From Chiridota heheva (Eukaryota; Echinodermata; Holothuroidea; Apodida; Chiridotidae): DNA of 64,000 bases. The notes beneath the pieces are model-generated. The model did no database searches. It saw only the letters and a program-made list of their open reading frames with translations, and was not told where the DNA came from. The stretch lies in contig JAIGNY010002177.1 in NCBI GenBank assembly GCA_020152595.1, positions 392,001-456,000 of the forward strand. Direction: 5' to 3'. Of this stretch, positions 25,056 to 37,872 are shown piece after piece; position 1 is the stretch's first letter; every line of letters begins with the position of its first letter. Position numbers and translations under genes: made by a program.

Positions 25056-25620
25056 TTTAAAAGAAAGCAAGAAAGCATTCAAAAATCTTATACCGTTAAG
25101 GAGTTATTAAAGTTTAAAGCTCTGTCTTATCTGTGTAGAAATGACTGGTGTACTAAGTCTACTATGGAAGGTTGGCCCCGTCATCCTCACATTCTTAACA
25201 ATTGTTATTGTATTTCAGATAAAATTAATTCTACTTTTTTACCGTTTGAATTATTTTCCTTAAACTTTCTTCAGGTGGTAAATTATTAGTTAAGACGTAA
25301 CCTATTCTGTTTTTCTACAGTCTGACATAACCAATGGTTTTTAAGCCACAAAAGTGCTAGACAAAATATGATAGACTACATAAATTGCATTGAGGAATCT
25401 AAGGCTAAAGATTGGTTTAGTAATTCTACTATGCATCTTCATCCTCATTTTCTTAAAAATTGTTAATGTATTTTAAAGAAAATTATTTAACCTTTAACTA
25501 TTTAATTTATATGTCTTAAACTTTCTTCAGGTGGTAAATTATGATTACCCTTAAATGGTTTTAAGCCACAAAATCCCAGGACACAGTATTGTACCTACTG
25601 ATGACCTAGATCATTTTATC
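25056..25620. mobile_element. Foldback family A fragments, two partial copies
   Basis: 25065-25410 has CATTCAAAAATCTTATACCG, AAGCTCTGTCTTATCTGTGT and CTTCAGGTGGTAAATTA. A second partial series starts near 25415 with the same CATCCTCATTTTCTTAA, CTTCAGGTGGTAAATTATG and TTTTAAGCCACAAAATC motifs. Terminal arms are missing. Confidence 0.7.
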
Positions 25621-26190
25621 AGAGGTCGATAAACTGAGAATGGAATTAATTTTATATGCTTATTTCAATAGGGTTATCAATCATGAAAGTTGACAAAATA
25701 ATTACAATCTTTAATCAATTGTTTTTTAGAGAAAATCACCAGAGTGTGTGTGAATTTGTACCATGAAATTTTTTTAAAGTCACATTGAATTCAAAGTTTT
25801 TTAAATAATTGAAAGGGTATAAAAATTTCTCCAAAATTCCCTGAGGTAAAATGTTGTGACTAAATGTATTTGAACTATTGCAAACATAATTAAAACATGG
25901 AAGATGAATAGTGTGTGATAAAGCATTACATGTAATTTTAATTAGTTTTCATGTTTTGGGAAATAATTCCAGTCTGCGGTAAGATAAACCCTTACAACAA
26001 AAAAAAAAAAAAAAACGACCAGAAAAATGGTGGTCCTCTACTTTACCTGGTTGTTTTTTTTAATTAATAAAATACATAAGGATTTTCCACCTTTTCCATC
26101 ATTGTCTAACAAGAGCACATTTGGAACTACAGTATTTCTTTGTTTCCCATGTTTGATAACCATTGACAACAAATGGGTGGTTGGGCTTCA
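25621..26190. other. Intron 4, no gene; poly(A) run
   Basis: Contains AGAGTGTGTGTGAATTTGTA and GGTAAAATGTTGTG segments that repeat, diverged, sequence around 24905-25030, so part of this is a duplicated block. A 17-A run is at 26000. Confidence 0.5.
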
Positions 26191-26405
26191 ATGACCACCT
26201 TTTTTCCAATTTGACCACCTTTTTCAACCAAAAACCACCATTTACACGACAAAACCAATTGTTGGTTGGCAGTGGTGGTTAATGCCAGGTCAATGGCCCG
26301 ACATCATTTCCCCCATCATACTTTTTCAACCAAAAACCACCATTTACAGGACAAACCAATTGTTGGTTGGGAGTGGTGGTCAATGCCTGGCCAATGGCCT
26401 AACAT
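26191..26405. repeat. Tandem duplication of about 104 bp, rich in ACCACC
   Basis: Two copies of TTTTTCAACCAAAAACCACC, then ACCAATTGTTGGTTGG, AGTGGTGGT and CAATGGCC, start near 26221 and 26325. The CCAATTGTTGGTTGG core is self-complementary. Confidence 0.85.
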
Positions 26406-27207
26406 CATGTTTTTATGTATACATATATTGTATTAAACAAATTATATGCTAAGACAATACGGTTGTCAATGCAGGTTTAGTAAAACCTACAAATTTCACC
26501 ATTTAAAACCAAGTTCATGCCTCATATAAAAACCAACATGTTGACCACAATGATGTGGGAAAAGGTAAAGGAAATCTGATAAACGTAGGAAAAGGTGGTA
26601 AACTATAGTCTACCCACCACATAAAATATTGGTAATGGTTGTCAAAAATGAAAGTGTTGTTAATGTATGCTAATGCTTGTCATATAATGGTAAAATATTG
26701 GTTAAAAGGGTAGGAATTAAAGCAAGGGTGATTTTTATTGTTATATGAAAGTTTCAGGGAGAAAAGTGGAAATTTAAACATCTGTGGGTTGTTTTTTTTT
26801 GTTTTTTTTTTTTTTTTGGGGGAAGGAGGCTCAGCCGACAAGAATTTAATATTGTTGTGGAAAAATTATTCAGGTTTGTGATCCCATAAATTGATGGAGG
26901 AAGCTCAGTTGACAAGAATTTCTATTTATGTGGTTGAATCTGATAAAAATGTGGTATGTATTGAAAATTGAATTTTGTAAAGGTGATGAAATATAAAAGC
27001 AATATTTCCTCATTTTCATTACAATGAGCATCAACGGTAACTTTAATTGAGGTTGTAGTGTGGTAACTAAGGCGATAGCAGCTTTGGCTGATGGGATGGA
27101 AAGTATGATGGCATCAATAAAAAAACTCTTTTTACTGATGTAAATCCTCTGCCATAATATGTTGCCTATTTACATGTACAGATACAAAAGAACTACTATA
27201 GCTCTTT
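26406..27207. other. Intron 4, no gene recognised
   Basis: Contains a T-rich run followed by GGGGGAAGGAGGCTCAG (26790-26835). Confidence 0.4.
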
Positions 27208-28103
27208 CAACTGCCAGGAATAATACTTAAAAGGAATATTCCGTGAATTTGTATTTTCATATGTATGATAGAGGACGATGAAAGAAGCAATTTGGTGTCA
27301 AAATCACGTTGATATGTTATTCCGTTTAGGAGATACTACATTTCTAAGATTGCATGAGTCTGTTGAAAAATGACCTCACAGTGTACAGTGTGATGTCACA
27401 AAGGCAAATCCAAGACAATATTTTTTGTATTCAACTGCCAGGAATAATAATTGGAAGGAATATTTCCGTGAATTTTTATTTTCATGTGTATGATAGAGGA
27501 TGATGAAAGAAGCAATTTGGTGTAACAATCATTTTGATATCTTATTCTGTTAGGAGATGCTACATTTCTAAGATTGCGTGAGTCTGTTGAAAAATGACCT
27601 CACAGTGTACAGTGTGATGTCATAAAGGCAAATCCAAGACAATGTTTTTTGTATTCAACTGCCAGGAATATTACTTGAAACGAATATTTCCGTGAATTCT
27701 TATTTTCATGTGTATGATAGAGGACGATGAAAGAAGCAATTTGGTGTAAAAATCATTTTGATATCTTATTCTGTTAGGAGATGCTACATTTCTAAGATTG
27801 CGTGAGTCTGTTGAAAAATGACCTCACAGTGTACAGTGTGATGTCATAAAGGCAAATCCAAGACAATATTTTTTGTATTCAACTGCCAGGAATAATACTT
27901 GAAAGGAATATTTCCGTGAATTCTTATTTTCATGTGTATGATAGAGGACGATGAAAGAAGCAATTTGGTGTCAAAATCATGTTGATATGTTATTCCGTTT
28001 AGGAGATACTACATTTCTAAGATTGCGTGAGTCTGTCGAAAAATGACCTCACAGTGTACAGTGTGATGTCACAAAGGCAAATCCAAGACAATATTTTTGT
28101 ATT
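27208..28103. repeat. Four tandem copies of a 224-bp unit (family C arm)
   Basis: Starts of CAACTGCCAGGAATA fall at 27208, 27432, 27656 and 27880, exactly 224 bp apart. Units are highly similar, with TTCCGTGAATT, GTATGATAGAGGACGATGAA, AGCAATTTGGTGTNAAAATCA, GAGATGCTACATTTCTAAGAT and CCTCACAGTGTACAGTGTGA. The same motifs form one arm of the palindromic element at 42168-42722, so the unit looks like an element half amplified in tandem. Confidence 0.93.
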
Positions 28104-28926
28104 GTTTTTGAAAATTAATTGCCTTGTTCTAAATTACTGAAAGTATTTTTTTTTTTTATTTATTGAGCTGGGGTATAACATGCACTTTATAAGAATGTGC
28201 TTTGTCCATTTCTTACACTATAAGTAAACAAAAATTGCAGGAATATATCTAAAGAAATAATGGTCAATTTGGAAGGGAAAAAATGTGATTGTGATTTTTC
28301 CTCTGTTCTTGATTTCTAATGGATTTACAAACCCTTTACAAACCCTTTTATGGTATCTGGAAACCCAGTCTCCATATTGATTGATTTTCATTGAAAAGAC
28401 CTTTAAATCTTGAAAATTACTGGCAGTAAATTTTTGCCTCTGAAAATTTACGATTTGATGTTGTCTGAGCAGGGTGGAATGATAAATTTCTAAAAGGTTG
28501 AGAGGAAAAGATGGGGAATTTGTTCATGTGCTAGAGGAAAGAACCTTTGATTTAGTGTTGCCACTGTTTACCTACATATTGATGTTTTTACAATTTTTCA
28601 AATTAAGGGGGTCCGTAGAACGGGCGAAAATAATCGTACTGATCATTTTCGCCCATTGCATATCCACAAAGTGATGTGTTTGTAATTGTGAAATTTGTTT
28701 AATTTAGTGTTTAGTTACAACTGGGAGAGCAAAATTGATTTTGATATAAAAAAGAATGATAATAATTTGTTCATGTGCTTAGAATAATTTTTAGTCTGAA
28801 GGATAATTAGGGGCCTCTGTAAAAACACAGAGTAATTTCTGGAAAATTCTGGATGTCAGGTATGAGCTGTTTATACTGAAATGGATTATAAAAATGGTTG
28901 TTTACCAACTGTAGTGGCAGCCCTAG
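28104..28926. other. Intron 4, no gene recognised
   Basis: AT-rich sequence with the palindromic pair GGGCGAAAATAATCG and GATCATTTTCGCCC (28622-28657), a short perfect-ended hairpin. Confidence 0.4.
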
Positions 28927-28934
28927 TTTGATAT

Positions 28935-29393
28935 TAGGGCTGTAAAGGTCTAGCGATTAATTGCCAAGCGAACACATGTAAATAACCTGTAAGAAAAATC
29001 TACATAATCGTTTTTATATCTCCATTTTTGTGAATGCCACTTATCAAACAAAACGTTTTCTGAAATGATAGTTCTTTAGGTTGTACAGAAGTTTTGCAAG
29101 ATGTGTCGGCATACCATTTCGTCCCATTACACACAGTGGTCACACAACAGCATTACCATTGTTTTGGGTAGTTCTCTCTAGGATGCAGGGAGAAGCGCGC
29201 AACTAATAGAAACCACAGCAGAAGCCAACTTTTGTTTTATCCGCCCCACTTGCGTGATTTTTTTATATACGCAAAATTTTAAGCTGTAGGTATTTGCCTG
29301 TTTTTAGCTTGATTTATCACGATTAATCGCCAAATGCTCAGAAAGTTCTTGCGATTAAACGTTGAATGAATTCACTGAACGTTCACAGCCCTA
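28935..29393. mobile_element. Non-autonomous hAT-like transposon, 459 bp, with 8-bp TSD
   Basis: The left end is TAGGGCTGTAAAGGTC; the right end TTCACAGCCCTA inverts to TAGGGCTGTGAA. Exact 8-bp copies of TTTGATAT flank it (28927-28934 and 29394-29401). GATTAATCGCC and GCGATTAATTGCC are inverted subterminal motifs. No coding capacity. Only 28 nt lie between the right-hand TSD and candidate MADD exon 5. Confidence 0.92.
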
Positions 29394-29429
29394 TTTGATA
29401 TGAAATCATTTTCTTTTATTATTCGTTAG

Positions 29430-29462
29430 TCTTCTCCAACGGATGAAGAACTGCCTTACAAA
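29430..29462 (+). CDS. MADD: MADD candidate micro-exon 5 (33 nt, probable cassette)
   Basis: The segment is 33 nt long, with a pyrimidine-rich acceptor TTTTATTATTCGTTAG|T and donor AAA|GTAAGG. In the phase required by exon 4 it reads SSPTDEELPYK, with no stop, and leaves in phase 0 as exon 6 requires. Because exons 4 and 6 also join directly in phase, this exon could be included or skipped without changing frame. Alternative short exons in this linker are known for MADD in vertebrates. Only 28 nt separate its acceptor boundary from the end of a hAT-like element, and a 15-bp tandem repeat begins at its donor. The call rests on signals and phase only; no conserved sequence was recognised. Confidence 0.6.
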
Positions 29463-29465
29463 GTA

Positions 29466-29550
29466 AGGACCATTATATGTCAGACCATTTTATGTTGGAC
29501 CATTCTATGGTGGACCATTTTATGTTGGACCATTTTATGGTGGACCACCA
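29466..29550. repeat. 15-bp tandem repeat, about 5 units, starting at an exon donor
   Basis: Units of GGACCATTTTATGTT and GGACCATTTTATGGT alternate. The first unit (GGACCATTATATGTC) begins inside the donor GTAAGG of candidate exon 5. Confidence 0.85.
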
Positions 29551-29849
29551 TGCTTGCTTGTTTCTGTAATTATTTGTTGTTCCTCATTTTCTTTGATTTT
29601 TCAAGTTTGTGTCCTCCCATTTCATTCAAACACCTCAATCTCACTTTCAAGCTTTGTTTGAAAATCCACTCCATCTTGGTATCAATGCACAAGTTCCTTT
29701 ATTTTTGTGAAATGTAAAACTTCACTGCCAAGGGGGTAATACTTCAACCCCCTTCCCTTTAATTTTTCATCAAGAAATTTTAAGAAGTGGGAATTGTGCA
29801 AGTAATTTTATCCTTGTTGGTTAGGTAAAATTTTGAATTCAACCTCTAG

Positions 29850-29906
29850 TATTTTTGAGTACCCTTGGTGTTTTCGAGTACCCTTGGTGTTTTCGAGTAC
29901 CCTCAG
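29850..29906. repeat. 21-bp repeat, about 2.5 units
   Basis: GAGTACCCTTGGTGTTTTC repeated, in a 70-codon open frame with no other support as a gene. Confidence 0.8.
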
Positions 29907-31524
29907 AGTATCATTGACTTGTTTTAATTTTAAAATCTGGGTCCAGTGCTCCATCTCATTGTGCTCTGAAAGGAAATTTAAATTTGTCTTTAATTTTAAA
30001 ACTTATTTGGATTTTAGTTCAATAAAGAGAGAACAATTATTCTGAAAAATTAAATGAAAAGTTATTTCTTTTCTGTCATAGCTATAGATAGTGGACAGTT
30101 TTTGCAGTTTTCTTTCTTTTGATGATTAGATAAAGCTAAGGCACAGCTAGAATACAAGTTTGTGCAGGTGTTTTTCAGTGTTCTTGCCTGATTGCCTCCC
30201 ATGTAATTCTCTGGACATCTGATGATTTGGGACATTTTGAAGAGAAGAGTTTTGATTTAAAGGAAAGGTATAAATTTAGAAGTGAACACCGCTGTGCTGG
30301 TATTGTCACTTCCGGTTTTCAATTTTCCTTATTGATGGCGAGAAATCTGTGATAGTTGTCTTGCTATCAATAGAGAAAATTGAAAATCGAAAGTGATGTT
30401 ACCAGCACTAAGGCATTTACTTCTGAATATATGTATGGGATGGATGATACCTGTCCTTAAAGCTGCTAATTGGTTGACTAGTTGTTGAAGTAAAAGAATT
30501 TGAATGCCTAGTGAGTGATAGTTATATTTTGGAGTGGCTTGGGGTGGAGGTGAAAAGAAAATGCTGAAAAAGATCATGTTTGCCATGAAATACTTTATTT
30601 AAAGATGACAGAACAACATGTTTGTTGTTGTGTTTGGGGAAAAAAGTTTTGCGGTGATGAAAAAGATTTTGTGTCTTTGAAAACTAATCCAACAATAATT
30701 TGAAAAAGGTTTTCCTTGTCTTCAGTATCCTAAGTTTCACAGTCATGCTGTAGTTTTTTGTTGGCTAACCCACTCTTTTAAAAGCATTTGAAATCTTAAG
30801 TCTTTGAATGATATCTGATTAAAATAAATATATCATTTGCCCCAGTTGCTTATTTCTGCACCCAAGCTCTCCTACCAGTGTTCACACTAGAGTTAAACAT
30901 TTGGGAGGGGGGGGAGAGGGGGGGGGGGAATTAACCTCTTCTGTAATTTTTTGGAGCGGAGGAAGAATTATGAGAGAAAAAAAAAATAAGGCCAAAAATA
31001 CCCCAAAATTGGCAAAAAGGCCAAATTTGGCCTTTTTTGGATTTATTATTATTTTTTGCATGAATTTATCCCCATCACTTATTTTTGAGGGGGATTTTAA
31101 TAATACGTATGGGAATCACGCAATCATGCACCCTAATGTGAACACTGTCTCCTTCCCCTGCCAAGTGTGCCCCAAACTCTGGTTTCTTCCATCAGTCACT
31201 ACTCATGAATGTCAGTCAATAAAACTTTGCTTACTAACTCTCCTCAAAAGTATGAGGATGTTATTTTTGAAAAAAAATATTTGTTGCCGTTAACATTCAG
31301 CTTACCAACTTTCATTTGTTGTGCCTTGTGAGCCTGAGATTCCTTGCTGTTTGGTTACTAACTGTACCTTCTATCGAATAAACCTATTGGTAGCATGCAA
31401 ATAATTGTGATCCCTAGTGGAACCCGTAAAGATATCAAATCCACGATTTTATTTTTGCTAGGAAGAGAAATTTAGGCAGAAGACATTATTTTGAAAGAGC
31501 TCCAAATAAAGTTTATAGTTTCAT
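29907..31524. other. Intron 5, no gene; G-rich run
   Basis: A G-run stretch (GGGAGGGGGGGGGAGAGG and following) at 30903-30930 could form a G-quadruplex. The 130-codon frame at 30901-31293 begins in this run and has no recognised domain. Inverted copies of TTTTCAATTTTC and GAAAATTGAAAATC lie near 30315 and 30378. Confidence 0.4.
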
Positions 31525-32252
31525 TGAAGGATTAGTTAAGCGGTCAAGCAAGTCTTACCTTATATATGCCAGAGGACTTCAAACAGAAACAAAATGGGAA
31601 GAAAACATTTAAAAATCTTGTCCGTTAAGGAGAAAATCTAAGTTAATGTTTGGCATCATTTGTGTAGAAATGACTAAAATCAAGACTTGTTGTGATGTCA
31701 CAGCCTCAGATTCTTCAGTCTTTATAATAATAATAATAATAGTAATAATAATTAGGATTTATAACTCACACATATCCATCCTAATGAATGCCCAAGGTGC
31801 TGTACATATAACAACAAAATTACAGATGATTATACATGAAGAATAAGATAAATGAACTGATTTTAAATTAACTACATATTTGCATAGGCATTACACATGA
31901 GATGGGTTTATGTATTCTATTATATTTTGTAGACTTAAAAATCAAGGGATATGTCAAAAAAGTAGTAAAACTGAATTAGGAAGGGTATTTATAATATACC
32001 ACCTGGACAAAGTTTGAGGAAAAATTAATATAGATAGTGATTTTTTTTTATTAACTTTCTATGAAATATACATTAACAATTGTTAAAAATTGTGAGGATG
32101 AAGATGCCAACTTTCCAGAATAAATTTCAGATAAGACGGAGCTTTAATTTAACTTAATATCTCCTTAACGGAATTAGATTTTTGAATGCTTTCTTCACCT
32201 GAAGTCCTCTTTCATGTAAGATGGACATGCTTGACCCCTGAACTAATCCTTT
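31525..32252. mobile_element. Foldback family A copy with a nested insertion
   Basis: The left arm begins TGAAGGATTAGTTAAGCGGTC and the right arm ends GACCCCTGAACTAATCCTTTT. The centre has been interrupted near 31725 by (ATA)n and AATTAGGATTTATAACTCAC with CCCAAGGTGCTGTACAT, a sequence resembling the end of another short interspersed element. Confidence 0.8.
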
Positions 32253-33287
32253 TAGGAATCTTATCAGGATTTTGCCATTTTTTTGCCAAAAGTGTAAGTT
32301 GGCAGATAATTGAGGATAAGTTCAGACAACTATATTGTATGATTGAGTTCAGTATTAGGGAACATTACTATGATAAATCATCTGTGTGATATTGCATTCT
32401 GTGGATATCAAATTTATTCTTGGGCTTGTTAATAAAAGTGCCTATTTTTATTTACCCATTTCTAATTTGGACCAGTTGATAAATAAATACACAATTAGTT
32501 GTGTGCTACCTATATTGATAATTTCATGCCAACATGCACACATCTACCCATCAATAAATCCTTCTAATCATAAATTGTCATTTCCATTTGTTGCTTAGCA
32601 ACCCTTTTCAAGAGACACCTGAGTGTGAAATGATGACTTTTAGGGCATATTGTGGTGAACTTGACACTCATTGTCAACAGTATTTTTTGTCATTATGTAA
32701 CAATTCAAGGGATAAGTTAAGATTGTGTAATGTTAGAAGACTTATGTGAAAACAGCTCAAGGGCTTTGCATACTTTTAATGGTGTTTGTTTTGAGTTTTA
32801 CTGAAAAATGCTGTTTACTTTAATCTTATTTTAGTAATGATATATTGTAACATTTAGGTTTTGTGTGAAAAGAGCTTGGATGCTGTTCACACACATGATA
32901 CAAATCTGTTGCAATGGATTTTCAGTCCAAAATCCTCAAATCCTACAAGGTTGAACAAAACATCACTTAAAATCACTTTTTAATAAACAAACAAAACCCA
33001 TCACTGTTAAATACCATCCTATTTGTAAATTACTACTTTAAGCCAGACACATTGACCACAGGGGAAAACTTTCATTCTTATGTTGAGTGTGAAAGTCAGT
33101 ACAGCTGCAGTGAAATATGTTTACTATCAATGTCAGATTATGATGATAGAAAGTGAGGTAAAGTGTGTGGAAATCCCTGCTGTAATTGCTAATTGCTTGT
33201 GCTGGATTGTGGTTCTGTTGTGAGCAATATAGACCCCCCCTCCCCCTCCCCTCCCTTCCGACAGATTTTAGATTTTGTCAGGGCTTA
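32253..33287. other. Intron 5, no gene recognised
   Basis: AT-rich. Two 67-70 codon frames (32186-32598) lack domains and codon support. A C-rich run is at 33233-33260. Confidence 0.4.
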
Positions 33288-34105
33288 AAGGAATATTCCC
33301 ATGTTTTTTGTAACCTTTCATAAGAAAGAGAAAAAAAGTAGAAACAATTTAGTACACAAATTATGTTGATATGTTATTCCTGCTACAGTAGGAGGTATTC
33401 ATATTTTAAGGTTCACAAAAAATACCAATAAACAATTAGGAAAAGGCTCAGTATGAAATTACAGCAACACATTCTATCACAAAGTTGATGTATTTCATTT
33501 AAATCTATCATTCTTTTTATTAGTAAAACCTGCTATGAAAATAAATAGATGAAAGTTAGGTATTTATATAAACATTGCCAAATATAGTCTACTTCAATAA
33601 ACTTGGAAAAATGTTTCTAATCATACAGAAACAACCATTTAACCAACAAAAATTTGCCTTGGAATTCTCTCTATGACATCATCAAACACGAATTCATCAT
33701 ACTGTACAAAAACTTTAAATTGCACTTGGGAAATGTTTAAAAATTTGTATCTCCTAAACGGAATATGATATCAACCTGATTTTTGTACCAAATTGGCTCT
33801 AAAAGTATGCCCTTTTAAATAAAATTGTACAAAAAAACACAGGAATATTACAAAACACTATTGGATTATTACATAAAAAACATAAGAATATTACAAACAA
33901 AAAAACATGGGAATTTTACAACAACAAAAAAAACGGAGAAATTTTACACAAAAGAAAAACGGGGGAGTTTTACCCCCCCCAAAAATGGGAATTTTATTCC
34001 CTAAAGAATGGGAATTTTACACAAAAACAATTTTTTTTTACAGAAAACCATGGGAATATTACACAAAAAAACAACAATAGGAATATTACAAACAACCATG
34101 GGAAT
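33288..34105. mobile_element. Palindromic element family B, copy 2
   Basis: Begins AAAGGAATATTCCCATG. The interior matches the other copies in inverted orientation (AATTCATCATACTGTACAAAA, TCTCCTAAACGGAATATGATA). The right terminus is expanded into about eight variable copies of ACAAAAAAACATGGGAATAT-like sequence (33820-34100). Confidence 0.8.
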
Positions 34106-35042
34106 TTCTTTTAAGACACAAAATGTAATGGGAGGTTTAGACTTAATGATGTAAAGCTGTTTTGTATGAGTAAAGAGATTATGCTGTTTGCTTAAATTTT
34201 GATTTAAGTGTTATTCATGTTTTAAATATTACTAAAATTTCTGACTAAATTATTGATGTTTTTTCCACATTTCGTTAATGGTCTATGCATCAAACGATTG
34301 TACAGAATGTCAGTAAATGTATGTGGACCGTGGGATAACAATAATCATTTTAAAATCCATTGAAGGATGATAACATTTCTATGCAAAATAATTGAAAGCT
34401 TGTAATGACATGATTTGGCAGACCTAGGCCCGTACGTTAATTCATTGTAATCTGTGAGTGTGAAGGAAATAAGTGACAATTTTAGGTGAAATCCTAATGT
34501 ATTTAAAACACTGCTTTATCTTTTTAATTTTTCATATTTTTGGTCCTTTCCTCCTTTTCTTTGGGAACACATGCCCCCTTTTGCCTTCTCTTGGCTACCT
34601 ACAGTACCTGCTCTAAAGTACACAATTCAGAATTTAAAAACCTGAATTTTATTGCTTTTTATTTTCCAATTTAAATATTTCTTAGTTTTCTGCCGCAATT
34701 GCATTCCTATTCTTTTAAATCAGAATTAGCACTTTCAGCTGCTTCTCGATCAATTTTTCTACTTACAAATGTTTTGCTACAAATCAACTTCCCATTTGCA
34801 GATGTGAAGACTGTGTTTTTTGTTCATTGCATGTTTTTTTGGTTAAATTCAGCAAGTCTAGAGTTCAGTTTTATCCATGCATGTTTGATGGATGTCAGTG
34901 ACCATCAAAAAGTGCACCGTTGTTGTTGTTGTTGTGACTTTCTTTCACCCATGCCATCAAGATGTGGTCATGCCATCATTATCAGAATCTTGATTTTGGA
35001 AACTATGATCACACATCGGCATTTACCTTGAGATTTATTCAA
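34106..35042. other. Intron 5, no gene recognised
   Basis: A 110-codon frame at 34699-35031 has no recognised features. It lies just upstream of the large 21-bp array. Confidence 0.4.
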
Positions 35043-37872
35043 GAGGGGCACAAGGACCATGCCAAAGGACACAAGAACCATGTCAAAGGACACAAGAACC
35101 ATGCCAAAGGACACAAGAACCATGCCAAAGGACACAAGAATCATGCCAATGGACACAAGAACCATGCCAAAGGACACAAGAATCATGCCAAAGGACACAA
35201 GAACCATGCCAAAGGACACAAGAACCATGTCAAAGGACACAAGAACCATGCCAAAGGACACAAGAACCATGCCAAAGGACACAAGAATCATGCCAAAGGA
35301 CACAAGAACCATGCCAAAGGACACAAGAACCATGCCAAAGGACACAAGAACCATGCCAATGGACACAAGAACCATGCCAAAGGACACAAGAACCACGCCA
35401 AAGGACACAAGAACCATGTCAAAGGACACAAGAATCATGCCAATGGACACAAGAACCATGCCAAAGGACACAAGAACCATGCCAAAGGACACAAGAACCA
35501 TGCCAAAGGACACAAGCACCATACCAAAGGACACAAGAACCATGCCAAAGGACACAAGAACCATGCCAAAGGACACAAGAACCATGTCAAAGGACACAAG
35601 AATCATGCCAATGGACACAAGAACCATGCCAAAGGACACAAGAACCACGCCAAAGGACACAAGAACCATGCCAAAGGACATAAGAACCATACCAAAGGAC
35701 ACAAGAACCATGCCAAAGGACACAAGAACCATGCCAAAGAGCACAAGCACCATACCAAAGGACACAAGAACCATGCCAAAGGACACAAGAACCACGCCAA
35801 AGGACACAAGAATCATGCCAAAGGACACAAGCACCATACCAAAGGACACAAGAACCATGCCAAAGGACACAAGAACCACGCCAAAGGACACAAGAACCAT
35901 GCCAAAGGACACAAGAATCATGCCAAAGGACACAAGAACCATGCCAAAGGACACAAGAACCATGCCAAAGGACACAAGAACCATACCAAAGGACACAAGA
36001 ACCATGCCAAAGGACACAAGAACAATGCCAAAGGACACAAGAATCATGCCAAAGGACACAAGAACCATGCCAAAGGACACAAGAACCATGCCAAAGGATG
36101 CAAGAATCATGCCATAGGACAAAAGAACCATGCTAAAGGACACAAGAACCATGCCAAAGGACACAAGCACCATAGCAAAGGACACAATAACCATGCCAAA
36201 GAATGCAAGAATCATGCCAAAGGACACAAGAACCATGCCATAGGACACAAGAACCATGCCAAAGGACACAAGAATCATGCCAAAGGTACAAGAATCATGC
36301 CAAAGGGCACAAGAATCATGCCAATGGACACAAGAACCATGCCAAAGAGCACAAGAATCATGCCAAAGGACACAAGAATCATGCCAAAGGACACAAGGAC
36401 CATGCCAAAGGACACAAGAACCATGCCAATGGACACAAGAACCATGCCAAAGGACACAAGAACCATGCCAAAGGACACAAGAACCATGCCAAAGGACACA
36501 AGAACCATGCCAAAGGACACAAGAATCATGCCAAAGGACACAAGAATCATGCCAAAGGTACACGAATCATGCCAAAGGTACAAGAATCATGCCAATGGAC
36601 ACAAGAACCATGCCAATGGACACAAGAACCATGCCAAAGGACACAAGAACCATGCCAAAGGACACAAGAACCATGCCAAAGGACAAGAATCATGCCAAAG
36701 GTACAAGAATCATGCCAATGGACACAAGAACCATGCCAAAGAGCACAAGAATCATGCCAAAGGACACAAGAATCATGCCAAAGGACACAAGAACCATGCC
36801 AAAGGACACAAGAACCATGCCAAAGGACACAAGAACCATGCCAATGGACACAAGAACCATGCCAAAGGACACAAGAACCATGCCAAAGGACACAAGAACC
36901 ATGCCAAAGGACAAGAACCATGCCAAAGGACACAAGAACCATGCCAATGGACACAAGAACCATGCCAAAGGACACAAGAACCATGCCAAAGGACACAAGA
37001 ACCATGCCAAAGGACACAAGAACCATGCCAAAGGACACAAGAACCATGCCAAAGGACACAAGAATCATGCCAAAGGACACAAGAATCATGCCAATGGACA
37101 CAAGAATCATGCCAAAGAGCACAAGAATCATGCCAAAGGACACAAGAATCATGCCAAAGGACACAAGGACCATGCCAAAGGACACAAGAACCATGCCAAA
37201 GGACACAAGAACCATGCCAATGGACACAAGAACCATGCCAAAGGACACAAGAACCATGCCAAAGGACACAAGAACCATGCCAATGGACACAAGAACCATG
37301 CCAATGGACACAAGAACCATGCCAATGGACACAAGAACCATGCCAATGGACACAAGAATCATGCCAAAGGTACAAGAATCATGCCAAAGGACACAAGAAT
37401 CATGCCAAAGGTACACGAATCATGCCAAAGGTACAAGAATCATGCCAATGGACACAAGAACCATGCCAAAGGACACAAGAATCATCAAAGGACACAAGAA
37501 CCATGCCAAAGGACACAAGAACATGCCAAAGGACAAGAATCATGCCAAAGGTACAAGAATCATGCCAAAGGACAAGAATCATGCCAAAGGACACAAGACC
37601 ATGCCAAAGGACACAAGAACCATGCCAATGGACACAAGAACCATGCCAAAGGACACAAGAACCATGCCAAAGGACACAAGAACCATGCCAATGGACACAA
37701 GAACCATGCCAATGGACACAAGAACCATGCCAATGGACACAAGAACCATGCCAATGGACACAAGAATCATGCCAAAGGTACAAGAATCATGCCAAAGGAC
37801 ACAAGAACCATGCCAAAGGACAAGAATCATGCCAAAGGGCACAAGAACCATGCCAAAGGGACATTCCATCAA
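35043..37872. repeat. 21-bp satellite-like array, about 130 units, open in all six frames
   Basis: The core unit is GACACAAGAACCATGCCAAA plus G. Variants swap AACC for AATC, AAAG for AATG, and some units lose 3 bp (GGTACAAG). Because the unit is seven codons and contains no stop in any frame, long frames occur on both strands. The + strand ones read GHKNHAK, DTRTMPK or TQEPCQR repeats, up to 1002 codons (34962-37970); the - strand ones read FGMVLVS, LWHGSCV or PLAWFLC repeats. Later units contain indels that move one reading into another without a stop. There are higher-order blocks, e.g. 36340-36590 resembles 36730-36900 and 37110-37440. It sits in a MADD intron; nothing shows it is translated. 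Confidence 0.95.
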
